Source: Gonapodya prolifera JEL478 (taxonomy: Eukaryota; Monoblepharomycota; Monoblepharidomycetes; Monoblepharidales; Gonapodyaceae). Taken from it: a DNA stretch of 64,000 nt. The stretch lies in the NCBI GenBank assembly GCA_001574975.1, contig KQ965749.1, forward strand, positions 66,082-130,081, given 5' to 3'. A program made the position numbers and the translations under genes. This document shows positions 1 to 12,131 of this stretch, in pieces. The notes under the pieces were generated by a model. That model saw only the letters and a program-made list of their open reading frames with translations, was not told the origin of the DNA and did no database searches. Position 1 is the first letter of the stretch. Every line of letters begins with the position of its first letter.

Positions 1-22
1 GTCTCCGTGAAATTGAAACCGA

Positions 23-349
23 TCAACAGAAGGGAGGCTGAATAAAGAGTTTCCTTTCTGCCAAGCGCTCGCGATTTTCTCTGTTATCGATAGAGTCCAA
101 ATGGAGTATTGTGACAAAAGCTGATACACGACCGGTTGGGTGATATATTTCGTCAGAAAGATGGAATAGTTCGGCAGCGATGACAAATTGTACATCAAAC
201 ACTGCCCAATCAATCCACCGGTCCGAAATGTTCTCAAAAGCCCACAAAACAGCCTTTTCGGGCACGGACCCAGCTACTGTGCGCTCTGCGGGGTGGGCGG
301 CAGTGACTTGTGACATGATAGTGTCCACGACGATTTGGGGGTCCATCAC
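23..349 (-). CDS. Small hypothetical ORF
   Basis: An open frame of 108 codons starts at a double ATG and ends in TGA. The product is acidic to neutral and has no signal peptide, membrane segment or motif that I recognise. It may be a complete short gene or the first exon of a gene running off the left edge. No splice site decides between these. The amino-acid make-up is not obviously that of a random frame, but with no homology I would not rely on it. Confidence 0.25.
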   Translation of the reverse strand: MMDPQIVVDTIMSQVTAAHPAERTVAGSVPEKAVLWAFENISDRWIDWAVFDVQFVIAAELFHLSDEIYHPTGRVSAFVTILHLDSIDNRENRERLAERKLFIQPPFC

Positions 350-1778
350 TTGAGTTTCGAGGAGATTCAGGGCGACGTTTTGAGTCTCGAAACCTCAAAT
401 TCACATATTCCATTACCCCCTTTAATTTACACACTTGGCGGCTTCGTCCCCTGCGACTTCCTGTACGTCAACCGTGAGGGGTGATATGGGTAATCGCTTT
501 TTAGCTACCCTGCGGGACAGGACCTGTTGCTCATGAAAACCCACTCACGATCCAGCACAGGCGCTCATGCCCGGCATAGCCACACGTCCAGCCGCAGACG
601 TGGCCATAATAATGCGTGCCTGTGGACCGTTTGGGTGAGACTTGCTGAACTTGCGGAGGGGGAGGAACCAGCGTGTCATTCTTGGCGAACCAAGACGGGC
701 AAAAGCAGCAGAACAACAAGAGTGGGGCAAGAGACCGAGATGGTGACAATCTTACACTTGTCACACTTGTGCACTTTAAATCGTGAAAGTAACTCACCTC
801 ACGGCCCCGAACGTGTTCACTTGGAACACCTTTTCCATCGCCTCCACAGAGGTTATCTCCACGTAGCCACCCTCCGCAACTCCCGCCTACCACCAACAAA
901 CTTGACCCCATGAGAATCTATTCAGTGTCAAATACCGGCTCCTATCACCGCTCACATTGTTAACCAGCGCGTAAACACCCTACTCCTCACTCGCAGCGAC
1001 CATCGCCCAACATCGACGTGCGTCGGCCTGGCTGGTCACGCTCAGACGGAAAGGTATCACTAGTGTCTCCACTCCTTGCTGTCATGCCGCGTCCGCCAGG
1101 CCAGATACACCGTCGTCGGTGAGTCACACGCCATACACGCGGAACCCCGCACGGGCAAGGTCAAGCGTGGACTGAAAGCCGAATCCGGTATCGCATCCCT
1201 AGTGGAGGAAAGAAATCCGTGCGAGGTGATGCGGGATGGGAGAAAGGGGGAGGTGCGATCAGGGGCCATGTGGAGGAGGCATAAAGGTGGGGAAGTCGAT
1301 ATTCCGGACCGGATTCTGGACTGACGCCTACCGTCACGACTACCGGTGATCCAGGCGGCGCAGATGGCGTGCTGGCGAAGTTGCCCATGAGAAGTTGAGG
1401 GATTGGCAAAATCAAGTCAGAGCGGAGGATTTACACACTCAAGCCAAACCAGTCAGTCTGCGGAGGGGGGTCACTGTACTGTACTCCACTCTCTATGATA
1501 TAGAATATAATGCGTGGTACTTTACTCCACCCACCACTGTACTCCGTCACGTATATAATCCATATACTCGGGTTATAGACGGTCCCAGTAACGGTCTTGA
1601 CGTGGAAAGGCGATTCATTCCATCGATGGTGACGTGTCACCTGGACGAGGTGCGCCGCTCACAAAGCCCCCACATTCGTTACAAGGAAGGGGAATCGCTC
1701 ATTTGCGCTGGGCGGGGGGGGCAAAACCACGCGAGGAAAACAGCCTATTTAGCAATCGCTCACCATGTTCCATGGCGC
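350..1778. other. Gene-poor stretch
   Basis: No gene here can be supported. On the minus strand, 531-911 is open and contains a plausible 5' splice site (gtgagttac near 797) and another near 545, so an unrecognised small spliced gene is possible. The frame from about 545 to 730 contains a basic segment but no known motif. Plus-strand open frames in 1076-1832 look like chance. The rest is AT-balanced sequence without clear signals. Confidence 0.4.
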
Positions 1779-1789
1779 AAAAAGCAAAA
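1779..1789 (-). terminator. Pol III T-run terminator of tRNA-Glu
   Basis: Read on the minus strand, runs of four and five T (complement of A-runs at 1786-1789 and 1779-1783) follow the tRNA 3' end within about 6-16 nt. That is the usual RNA polymerase III stop. Confidence 0.65.
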
Positions 1790-1794
1790 GTATT

Positions 1795-1866
1795 TTCCGA
1801 TACCGGGGTTCGAACCCGGGTCACCGCGGTGAAAGCGCGGGATCCTAACCACTGGACTATATCGGA
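1795..1866 (-). tRNA. tRNA-Glu(UUC): tRNA-Glu (anticodon UUC)
   Basis: Seventy-two nucleotides fold as a standard tRNA. The acceptor stem TCCGATA (1860-1866) pairs with TATCGGA (1796-1802), with discriminator A at 1795. The anticodon stem CCGCG/CGCGG encloses the loop CTTTCAC, giving anticodon TTC for glutamate. The T arm contains GGTTCGAACCC. There is no intron. The 5' half (TCCGATATAGT) matches the usual eukaryotic tRNA-Glu start. CCA is not encoded, as expected for a nuclear gene. Confidence 0.95.
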
Positions 1867-3387
1867 CCTTCCAGTTATTTTCTTGTTTTAAATTACAGAT
1901 ATAAATAAAATTTAAAATGCTCGCCGTTTCCCCCGCGTTGATGGTGAGCCTGTTGTTCACAAGTAGCGAAGCGGATGGTGAACGGAGGCGCGAAGCTAAA
2001 AGTTTGCGATCATGAAAATGCTTATGGTCTCACGGGGGCCAGGCTGCCAGCCTCTCAGTGAGTGAGGAGGAGTCGGAGTTCATTTCGGTTTCAGTGAGTC
2101 ACGGTTGCACGAATCCCACGGGTCCACACCCCTTCCCCACACCCCTTCCCCTCACTCAGTTGCCTCGAAGTTGGGCAGAGTCTACAGCGCAAATTTCTCA
2201 ACGAGGTGATTTGGCCCTGTTGCGCTGAGATTCTCCCCCGGTACCAGGCTTCCAGCTTCGATTTGCCGAACGTCTTCCATCTGGGCTTGCCACCAAGCCC
2301 CCTCCGGATGGATTCAAAAACCGAGGGAGAATCTTGCGTTTCAATTTTCAATGCGCCGAAGCGGATCTCGATCTGCTCACCACCGACGCAATTCTGGCAG
2401 CAAGGGATCACCCCACGCCGCCACCTGATATTAGCGGCAGCGGTGTGATGACAGTAGCGGGACGCTTAACATGAGCGTGTCATGTGACGTACAGGTAACA
2501 CAGGATGGCGCTACTCTCTCCGGCCACCCGAACCTCCGACCTTCGTGGACACATCTTATTTAGCTGCAGAATTATGGCCGTTAGAGTACGTCGCCGTTGC
2601 ATGTCACCTCCCAAAGACAAGTTATATCCACTTGAAGAGTTCCTAACCTAATTCATGCCGACCAGGCCTGAATTACTATATCAAGCTCGACACGGGCGAG
2701 CTCGGGCATTGCCCCGATATTTTTTAGTTTTAGTCCACTTGCTGTCGCGTTTTCCCCAGAGTTAAGAATACTCAAACTCACGACAACAATGCAGTGAAAA
2801 CAGCTTCATTGCCATCCACTTTGATCATGAACCATTGGTTTGCTGCACTTTCTGTTGCATGTACGACAAAGTGCTAGATAACAGTCACCCATCGCGAAGC
2901 GAAGCTGATAAGACCTTTCTCACTCGGCGAATGTGATAAAAGATGCACGCTAATAAGTAGAAAGCAAATCGTCATAGTTTCGCCAAGAGCTGCCCGACCT
3001 GACTCCGACTTAGTGCACGTGTGTGGATTTAGGATCTGGCTTCATTTGTGCAAGTTTCACTTGCCGCATCCTTTTAGCTGCTTGGCAGAGATAGAAAACA
3101 AGTGAAAGAAGCTACACGAAGCCTCTTAATCCTGGTTCTATTCCGGATATGGATCGGCGACGGTCGAATGCAACCATTCAAATTGATGTAGCATCGCTTA
3201 TTGCAGTGCAAGCTTCAAAAACTGCACCACCCAGGCAGATGTATCCGATTGCTTGTCGCATTGTATTTCCGAATATACATATTGGGAATCGATTGAAGCG
3301 TTCACCTGCGTATTTCCGAGGCACGTGGTGACCTTCAGTCCCTCTGTCCGATAATGCCTCTCACGGAAGCGACTGCTCAACACGAAA
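1867..3387. other. Intergenic region before the phosphatase gene
   Basis: About 1.5 kb with no supported gene. It contains a short imperfect tandem of a CACACCCCTTCCC-like unit near 2126-2152. Open frames such as 2206-2448 and 3149-3331 have no recognisable product. The promoter of the PhoD-like gene must lie near its right end, but I see no clear TATA element. Confidence 0.5.
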
Positions 3388-6079
3388 ATGTCATGCGGCA
3401 GAGCAGTACTGCTGCTTGCTCTGGCCGGCGCGGCCCAGCTCGCCTTCGCTTCTCCCCTGCAGTCGCGGTCCCTTCACGTCGAGAATCTCGCATACCGATC
3501 GCCGCTCGCAGAGTTCCCGCAGCACGGTCACGATATCGCACGGATTGCGAAGCGATGGAACGATGATTTTGAGAAGACCGTGCCAGTCTTTCAGTTCGGT
3601 GTTGCTAGTGGTGACCCTGTAAGTCAAACAAAGCCTTGCACTTTGACCGAATCCGCGGGACTTCACACATCTTTCACCGTTTTCTCTTTCCACAGACGTG
3701 TGACTCCGTTATCATTTGGACCCGCGCTGCACCGAAGCTCGCTTGCTTCCTGCCGAACGAAGTGCTTTCGGCAGTAAAATCTTCTTGCGAATGCGCCGCG
3801 AACTACACCAGAAATGCCGTCGGACTTTGCGTCGGGGGACCTGACAGCATAGTGCGCAATATCACGGAAGACGGCGGCCCTGTTCTCGTGGAGTGGCAAG
3901 TGTCCGAATCCAAGAACTTTACCGGCAAGGTCCACAGTGGCAAGGTCTTCACGAGCGCTGAGGTGTCATACTCCGTCAAGGTAATGTGACGATACCGCTC
4001 ATCGAGGCACGGTCACTCAATCTCAGATGGTCTTCTTTAGGTTGACGTTCCTCATCTCAAAGCCGACACCGTGTACTACTACCGATTTGTGTCACCATTC
4101 AACTCCTCTGTTTCGTCCCCCGCTGGGCGTACCCGCACCCTCCCCGCAAGTGACGTTGATGTGACCAGGGCGTGGAAGATTGCGGTGTACTCGTGCTCTA
4201 ACCTCCCGCAAGGATTCTTCAACGTAAGCGATTGCTTCAGACCGGGTTGAGAATCGCCCCACATCTTACCGGAGCGCCGTATGTCTTAGGCGTACGGAAA
4301 CGTTGCCCGAAAGGACGAGGTGGACCTTATTGTGTGAGAGATGAACGTACATGAATTTGCGGTAATGGAGTGAAGGAAATTTCCATCTATCACAGCCACG
4401 TCGGTGATTACATTTACGAGTACAAAAATGGGGGCTACGGTAACGGGTCTTCAACTGGCCGAGTCCCCATCCCATGGGACCGTGATATCGTTGAGCTCGA
4501 GGACTGTGAGTATCTCTCAAGGTCTTGTGACTCCTTGGAACTTCGCTCAAATGTCCTCCCTTGCCATCAGACCGCTTGCGCTACGCATCCTACCGTTCAG
4601 ACTCCGACCTTGTTCTGAGCCATCAAATCTTCCCCTGGGTATCAGTGTGGGACGACCACGAGGTGGGCATTACGAAAAAACTATGCCTAGACCGTGGCGA
4701 AGATAACCCTCTTGCCGGAATATCGTGGAATAGGTGGCCGACAATTCATGGAAAGACGGTGCGTCTAACCACAACTCCACCTCGCAAGGACCGTACAGTG
4801 TTCGCAAACACAATGCCTTCCGCGCCTACTACGAGGTAAGCCTGCCGAGACTCTCGCCTCACGCCTTGGTTTCTCATTCAACATTCTGTTTGTACAATAG
4901 TGGATGCCAATCCGCCAGCTCGAAGTATTTGGAAAGATCTGGAGGACTCTCCCCGTCGGCACCCTCTTCGACTTGATCATGGTCGACACGCGTCACTGGG
5001 GAAGGGATATGTGAGTTTTAAGCAATGGATGAACGCCTCACCGTTTGACAGTCGAATGCGGGCCAACAGCACTGACATATACACAAACACGGCTTACGTG
5101 AAGAACATCTCGACCTGGTCTAACAGAACGGTGAGCTTTTTAATGAGAGCGTGTGGCGCCAACACCGATTGATGATTTTGAATCTACAAATTAGCTCGAA
5201 GGATTCGACCAAGAATGGTGGATCAAGGACACTCTCAGCGCATCCAAAGCCCGAGGCGCCAAGTGGCGGCTCTTGGGGAACCAGGTGCAATTCGACCGGT
5301 TGAACTTCAGTGTAAGTTCTCGAATTTGTTACAAGGACATCAGATCATCTGACTCTTCTGAAACTCCAGGCGATTTCCACCACCGCAACTGGTGACGCAA
5401 ATTACGACTCGTGAGTAGCATTTGATTGCAATACCGTAATTTTAACAATTGACCGAACCTCTGCGTTTTCAGCTGGGACGGATATGTCGCCAGCCGACAG
5501 CGATTGCTTAACCGCGTCAAGGATGCCAAGTAAGAGACACACTTCCGGCTGTTCATCAATACACCTCCTGAATGCACTTTCCTGTTCCAATGAATCAGGA
5601 TCGACAACTTGATCATCTTGTCAGGTGTGTTTGAATTCAGCATCATGTGCAGTAGGTTCATACTCACCTTCCTCGATAATCAAGGGGACATCCACAGCAA
5701 CTGGGTCCACGACGTTCGCGACCTCAACGGCAATGCTTACAATTCCACCACGGGTGAAGGTGCTCTTGGGGTAGAATTTGTCGGCACCGCCGTGTCATCT
5801 CCTTCTCCCTTCGCTTCCTTTGGCAAGAACCAAACTGAGCTTGCCACGCGGGCCCTCGTGGCAACAAACCCTGGCCTGCAGTGGGCAGAGGGATGGACCA
5901 GGGGATACTTCCAGCTGACCATCACCAACGGGTCTGTGGTGGCAGAGTACTTCGCCCTGAACACTACCACAAAGACGAGCGACGAGATCAAGTCGGCGGC
6001 GTTTGAGGTGAAGGCGGGGGCAAACAAACTCACTCGCGGGTACACCAAGTCGGTGTTGGGAGCCCAGAAGCTGCTGTAA
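3388..6079 (+). CDS. phoD-like: Secreted PhoD-like alkaline phosphatase
   Basis: PhoD-family metallophosphatase, predicted to hydrolyse phosphodiesters or phosphomonoesters outside the cell. Fourteen exons stay in frame: 3388-3618, 3696-3980, 4041-4223, 4290-4333, 4396-4505, 4571-4662, 4734-4835, 4901-5010, 5052-5130, 5195-5311, 5370-5410, 5473-5529, 5599-5624 and 5685-6079, giving 623 residues. The N-terminus is a signal peptide (hydrophobic core LLLALAGAAQLAFA). Family landmarks appear in order: FGVASGDP, SCSNLPQGFFNAYGN, VHVGDYIYEY, DYRLRYASYRSDSDL, WDDHEVADNSWKDG, DTRHWGRD, GNQVQFDRL, SWDGYVASRQRLL and SGDIHSNW. These supply the metal-binding Asp, His and Asn residues. NxT/S sites in the second half suit a secreted glycoprotein. 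The start was chosen because it gives the signal peptide. Several exons are under 60 nt, the smallest 26 nt. Confidence 0.92.
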
Positions 6080-6250
6080 ACCAGAGGGTGCATGGGAAAT
6101 TTGTACTGCATAGACTTAGTCTTGTTCTTAACAGACTTGTTTTCTATTGTTCGGACCACTAGTACATATTTTGAATGGTCTTCCGGTTTCTATCGTTGGT
6201 ATGGTACATAAGTGAAGCCTGATCAAAGGCGTGAAGTGAAAGCTCCGAAG

Positions 6251-8272
6251 CTACGCCCACGTCGCCATAGTTGACAGTGCTTTTTTCATAGCATCCGCTT
6301 CTGGATACTTGCGGCCATTGACAGCAAAACGATCTGGACACATTGCCCACATGTGATCATTTGGACTGTAAATCAGTGCGACGCACTCATACACAGGTTT
6401 TGACGCATTCGTTTCCGAGGGCGCTTGGTCAAATATGAGCCAGCCTGCAACGTACCGGTGAACAATCGTTGAATTGATGAAGTTTAGGTGAACATGTCTT
6501 AGAAGATGGACATACCACGTGAATAATCTCCAGAAGGTGGTCGGCAATACACTCCAAACGGTGTGGTCGAGCTTTGTTGATCCTCCTCAATTGAGTCCAC
6601 GAAGACTCGGGTGGGTTTGTCCGGGTCCCACTCGTAATTATTCAGCTGTTGCCACGTAGGAACGGACCTGTGTCAAGATGATGACTGATGAGCCACACCA
6701 AACAGAGCAGATCGTACACGTTCCGGGCGAACTATTGCTCGGCGAAAACTCACGCTCGGACACACCTCCACAAATACATATCCGATTTGCCCCCGTCCAG
6801 TACCACAAAGTGTCCTCCAATCTGGTTTTCAAGCTTGTCAAGGATTGCCGCGACTTCATCTGCATCCTGGTCTTTGAACTGAGCCCGGAATTGAGATTCC
6901 AGATCGTCGCGGCGAAAATGACCTCGATCGTAGTGGAAGTTGTAGCGACCGATGGGTACAATACGCTGAGGAAGAGAAATGATCAATTGGGCTGGCGATG
7001 ACACGAGATATCCAAGTTTGGGTTGCAATGTGAACGTACTGGATCTACACTTTTCATTCCAGATCCAAGTAAACTTGCCCGGAGCACAACGTCGCCAGGG
7101 TTCACGCTCTCGTGATAAATCACGACACCGACTTCATCCATATCCTCCACATCGTCGCTGAACTTCAAATCTCCAGGCAAATCGCAGTGAACCTGCGAGA
7201 CTCTCCACGTGCCATTCCTCGCCTTTGATTTGTAGCGAAAGTCGTTTCCAGGGGTCGGGGGTGGATCCCCTTCGAGAAGAGGACGGTCGAGAAGTGTCGA
7301 CGCGCCGGCACCGGCAATGCAGCTGAGGTCTCCCCACAATATAGAGTCCGATTTGATCTCGAACGACACGGTATCATCCCTATCATCCCCCGAATGTGGA
7401 TCCTCAAGTGCGACGCGCATTCGCGCCGGCTGCGCATCCGTTTCGTCAACTTCGGGGTGATAATATTGCCTTCGCCAACTTGTGTCCACCTTTGGCACCG
7501 GGTGCTTTCGGTCAATTTTGCTCCGTAAGTGCGAGAGCCACAAAATAAGACCACCGTCACTGTCGCTGTCGCTGTTGGAATTCCGAATCCTCAATACGAA
7601 TTGGCGATCTGCGGTGTCTGTCGCCTCAGCCATCCACATATTCATCTGCGACCGCAGCTCAGAAAGCGCTTCTTTGCAATTCGCTCGGGCGGTCTCCAAG
7701 GTTGCCACATCCGCAAGGTCGAGTTTCCGCCATTCGAACCAAAACCGCTGTTCCATCTCCCAGAACCAACTCTCAATATCTGCGAATCGCTCTTGTATCG
7801 AAATCAAGTAAAGCTCAAACGGCGATTGAGGATCTGGCTTATATAGCCTATATAAAACCAAAGGACATTTCGTGCCCGCGATAGCGGCGGAAATCGGTTC
7901 CTCTCCGGCGAAAATTCGGTGACGATGGCCGCAGGGTAGACATAACCCATAGACCAGTGGAGCAATGGTAGGATGGCTCGCAAAAACCAACTCCAGGAGG
8001 TCAGATACTGTTGTGGTATCGATGTCGAGTGTGGATTCGTGGAGGAGGACAGAGTCGCTTCTGATTGTGGAAAGCGCGACGTGGACTCGACTGGGGGGTA
8101 GTTCCACTCCCGGGTCTGGAAAATTGCAGCGAGAAGCCGACACTGTGACAGTTGCCAGAGTCATCACTGGGCTGACACGCAGCGATGGTGGGACTAAAGT
8201 TTTGAATTGATCCGAACCGTGGTGTTGTCTGGCACCGATGCCAAGACATCTGCCGCACGCTATTGTCATCAA
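6251..8272 (-). CDS. Unrecognised 596-residue protein, four exons
   Basis: Exons 7040-8272, 6754-6965, 6516-6667 and 6251-6444 join in frame with consensus splice sites and give 596 residues. I do not recognise the family. The first 120 residues contain short hydrophobic stretches and a CLPCGHRH segment. A Ser-Asp run sits near the middle. The C-terminal third, spread over exons 2-4, looks globular and rich in aromatic residues (for example YNFHYDRGHFRRDD, GWLIFDQAP, MWAMCPDRFAVNG). No signal peptide is clear. The first ATG gives the model; an internal ATG about 38 codons later is also possible. Its 3' end lies about 170 bp from the end of the convergent PhoD-like gene. Confidence 0.65.
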
Positions 8273-8373
8273 AAGATATATATAATTTAGTCAGATTCGG
8301 GCATATCATACAAGTTCGTTGAGTGGGTGCTACGTGCCAAAGTTAACTACGGTTGTTGTCCTGTGAGACATCA

Positions 8374-8962
8374 TTACATCTCCTTTTCGACGAATCTCCG
8401 CGCGAGCCGGGACTCCCACGCTTCCAGTTGACGCCAGAACCCTTGATTCGGCCACACCGTACCACGCTTCGCTTTCAAGTGCTCATACACCATGTCGCGT
8501 ATCACTCGTTGAGGGGGTGGGAATGGTGAAGGTGGGTCCGGGAGACCCAGGAGGCGAAGAAGGAGAAGATTCGAAGCGTTTGAAGTCTCATCGGTGGAAT
8601 GGTTGCTCTCGACGCTTGTGGGAAGACGGGAGTAGAGGTTCATGAGGTGCGCGGCGACAATTGATGCGGAGCGGGAGGACCCGAGGAAGCAATGAACGAG
8701 TACATTCGGAAGCGAAACGTTCGTTGGTTCAGGGAATTGCGGCAGTGTTGGATTTTGCGCTCGAAGAAGATGGGCGTAACGTGGCACGAGTGTGTCTTCA
8801 ATGAAGGCACAAGCTCTTCAAGGAAGACAATGGTCCGTGAATTTGCCCCATCGTCTCTACGACACTGCAAGGCAAGCTCACTCCTCAAAGAAATCCCCAA
8901 TTTCGAAGTCCTCGACGTGATTGTTCCCTGGCGGGACAAGCACCACGCCGATGTGACACCGC
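8374..8962 (-). CDS. Small dual-specificity protein phosphatase (5' end unresolved)
   Basis: Two exons are clear, 8882-8962 and 8374-8815. They read through VVLVPPGNNHVEDFEIGDFF and EEACAFIEDTL into the active site VHCFLGSSRSASIVAAHLM. The signature HCxxGxxRS supplies the catalytic Cys and Arg, and the Asp in the VED segment is placed like the general acid of DSPs. The product is about 175-190 residues, a normal length for a single-domain DSP. The start is not settled. One possible first exon begins at an ATG near 9092, but the same stretch also encodes the last exon of the neighbouring secreted protein. Residues after the catalytic domain are Ser-rich and then basic. Confidence 0.75.
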
Positions 8963-9065
8963 CTGTGACGGGTATTTGAGTGCTTCAAGTGAGGAAGAGG
9001 CGCATGTGAAGACTCTGACTCCTTTACAAATATGCATCAATTCATGCCACGATTCGGCGTGGTAC

Positions 9066-10066
9066 TCACAGTTTCACATGGTTGCTGAGGGATCCATCAA
9101 CGACTCTGGGAAATCAGCGAACAGGGTTATTGGTCGGTTATCGAAGTGACTCAAGTTTGCGGGCGAACTCACTGTCCAGGATACGGTATAGTTTGACTTG
9201 ACTTGAGCCAGCATATTTGCTGAGCGTCACTGAGCGCAAACAGCGTGCATCGCTCTTGCATTGCGTCGCACAGCGCCTTGCAGTCGAGCACATTGGTTGA
9301 TGAACCAAATCGGCCGAAGTCGTGGATCCCACTTGGCACGCCGAGGTCGGGGAAGTTGATATTGGTCAAAGTATTGTTGCCGGATAATGCGTAGGAATTG
9401 GTGCCAGGGATCAGTGGTGCAATGGGGTTGGGTAAACTCGAATGGACTAAAGAGAGGACGACGTCGTGTGAGTTGTCTCTGAGGTCAAAATGGTCCCGAG
9501 GTCGGCATTCACACGTGGACTTGATGAAGGATCGCGCGTTTGGGGAAGGTGACCCCGGTGACCCTGTTGCGTGTTGTCAAAGATGATCCATTTCCTTTGA
9601 GAACGTAACCCAAGCAAGACGATCTGAAATCACACATCACACGACACTCCAGGTCGGCTTGGTTTACGAAGTTCGTAATGGAGCCTGTCTCTGGGAAGGT
9701 CACGTCCGAGAGGTAAGGAATGTACACTCCTGGAGTTCCGGTTGTTGTCGTTACACCAAGATTATGGAGATTGAGTTCCGGTGTGGATTTGGGTTCCAAA
9801 TCGCCTTCAGTACTGCTCTCAAATTGGTGGAACGGGGCTGGTGGCAGTGGTAGTTTCGAGAGGTAAACTTGTAGTAGTGGTTTCGAAAGCAACGACAGTA
9901 GTTGTTGTTGTGAATTTCTGGCGGGATTGGAACGGTGGCGGTGCACGTTGGCCGGACGGGAACCGTTGTGGTTGTTGTCTCTTTGTGCCCGCACGACGGG
10001 AGAATAAAGCCCAGGAATTGCCAGAAGTGTGGCACATACCACGAGATAGAGCGGTGACCCGCGCAT
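9066..10066 (-). CDS. Secreted Cys-motif protein, PAN/apple-like
   Basis: The likely start at 10066 gives a signal peptide (MRGSPLYLVVCATLLAIPGL). Two segments have the Cys spacing of PAN/apple-like domains: ADLECRVMCDFRSSCLGYV in the first exon and VLDCKALCDAMQERCTLF then ICWLK in a later exon ending at 9173. A last short exon, 9066-9105, would end in TGA. Such proteins bind carbohydrates or other proteins outside the cell. The join between the first and second segments (about 9440-9580) is unclear, because no standard donor fits the frame change there. A Thr-rich stretch typical of a linker is read in neighbouring frames over 9820-10010, so the 5' structure could differ from this model. Confidence 0.5.
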
Positions 10067-10891
10067 GTTGATCCCCAGATGCGAATGACCGTTCGGCGAA
10101 CCTTGCAGTCGAGTTCTGGAGGGCAAATGAGATATATCAAAAGCTATTTTCCGCAGTAATGCAATTCGCATTACTGTACTTGATGCGTGCAGAAGCAAAA
10201 CGTACGTGGATCGAGTGGCCGATAGCTTTCCGAAAAAGGAAACCCCGAGCGGATGTTGTCTGGGGAAGGGTACGGACGATCGCTCGTTTTCGGAGGAAGA
10301 TTGATCGATTGTAAGTGCTTTGGCCATCGAAGGAAAACAGTGATGGACGGACAAGAAGGTGAAGTTGTGTGGCGCGAATGCATGATATATTATTGGTTGA
10401 ATCACATCGCAAGCAGTTGCACGTCACATCTGAAAAGCATCCGAGCAGAAGATTAACAGCAATCCCCGATCGATGAAACAAGGCTCGTGGGGGCTTGTTA
10501 CCATAAGATCTCGATCACATTGACTCTTATGGTTATGTACACGGCACCACCGCAGCGCCTCAGATAGTCGTGGTTGAATGGTAGTTGCTTTTACGCACTA
10601 TACATTGATTTGTGGCAGATGGGAGTGGAACTAAATTTGCTCTTGGTCGCACCCTGCGTTCTTCGCCATCCCGTCGCGAAAGACATGGGAGTAGTGCTGA
10701 TCATACCGCACTCGACGTCGACGTCCCCCGTGAATGGAGACGGGGCACACCCCTTCCCACCCACGCAGCGCAGCGGGCCACTTGTCGGCCATCATCATCT
10801 GCACAAATTGTGACACTTGAGCACGAAACGTTTTCGGTGTTAATGGAGTTGCGTTGCTCATCAAGGCGTTTCCGACTGTAGGCTTGACATC
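10067..10891. other. Intergenic region with one uncertain short ORF
   Basis: No gene is firmly supported. On the minus strand 10631-10864 encodes 77 residues beginning MMSNATPLTPKTF, with a basic RRRR patch. It could be a small real gene but resembles nothing I know. A tRNA-like A-box pattern near 10563 has no matching B-box or stem, so it is not called. Confidence 0.35.
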
Positions 10892-12131
10892 TCAAATTTT
10901 GAAAACGCATGTAGATGGTATTCGTTTGAATAGCTCGCTCAGAAAGAAAGCCAGGAGTTCGATATTTTCAATCGTGACCTTGATGCCATCAATTGCAATG
11001 GTGAGCGTGATAAGCTCCACATGAGGAAGCATGCGCATCAAGTCCTTAATGCATTGAGCGATTATTTTCCTTTGAAATAGGGTCGCGCAAATCCTCAGTG
11101 CACACATCCATATGAAATGTTTTAACTTTCTTCAAGGGATCTCCATCGGGGTCATACTCGGTCAGAAGGCGATTCCACTCCTCCGACCAACGAAACATGG
11201 TCAAGATGCCGAGTTCGGTCATGTCGGGGAGCATCCGTTGCGTGTTGAAAACGGGCAAGCGAACAACGCACATCTCAGCCTCGAAACTGAAGAGGAGAGA
11301 TGTGACCCGGTAGCGGTCCTATTCGGGGAGAATACCTTCGTACGAGATCTCAATGTTGGGGTAGTCCAGCAGAACAAACATGCAGCTGCCCTGGAGAGTG
11401 GTGACTGACGGAAAGTGCACTACCAAGGTCGGCAACATGTCGTGGCCGTCTGGAAAATCCCCGTGGACAAAAAATTCCTCGTCTCTGCTATCTGCCCTCA
11501 CGCTGACAACAGAGTCGCAGTTAGCGTCTGGCGGGAGACTGCGCAAAAGCGTCCTGTAGTCGCCACCGAGGTTCACTTCGGGAACATCGTGCTCCTGTAC
11601 GAATTCGACGGCGTACTGAAACACGCCACGTTCAACATCCACGTCTTCGAGGAAGCCAACACAAACACGAGAAACTACAGAGGGTCCGAGGCGCCGGGCG
11701 AGATTCGATCCTCCCGCATTAAATTGGCTCAAGCAGTCAGGGATCTTTCCAGGTATGAGATTGCCCAATGAACGACTGTCCACCACAGCGGACGCAGGTA
11801 CTACATCTTCTATCTCAAGTGCCATCCAAACCGCGTCGTCTCTCACTCTGCGATATCGCTCTCCCAACATCGTCACCACATCAATCCGTCCTACACCGGC
11901 GCCACCGGGCGCTGCCGTCATTCCTTCCACACGGTGGCTATAGGCATCGTCCCCCACCACGGTGACACAGTAGCACACGCCAATCGTATCACCCGGACAT
12001 GACATCCGGGAATGAATGTCGTACGCGGTCGGCCGGAATTGGCAAGAGACGCGCGGGATGGTGAGGTAGAAGGTCGAGGGAGGAAGAAGGCCGAAGATAC
12101 GGTGGAGAATTTCCACTGGGAGTAAGGCCAT
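10892..12131 (-). CDS. F-box-like protein with a frame discontinuity
   Basis: The first exon, 11344-12131, starts MALLPVEILHRIFGLLPPST, which fits an F-box (LPxEIxxxIFxxLP). Such proteins bind SKP1 and recruit substrates for ubiquitin ligases. A GTACGA donor after 11344 and an acceptor before 11286 join in frame to a second exon that reads MTELGILTMFRW onward. Between about 11060 and 11110 the coding signal passes into another frame that continues to a TGA at 10892 (ending STCVFKI). No acceptable intron explains the shift. Either one base is missing or extra (a young pseudogene or a sequence error) or an unusual splice is used. No repeat domain such as LRR or WD40 is clear. Confidence 0.5.

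Noticed and set aside
10563-10600. Possible tRNA (A-box-like GTGGTTGAATGG)
   Set aside because: There is no B-box, anticodon stem or acceptor pairing nearby.
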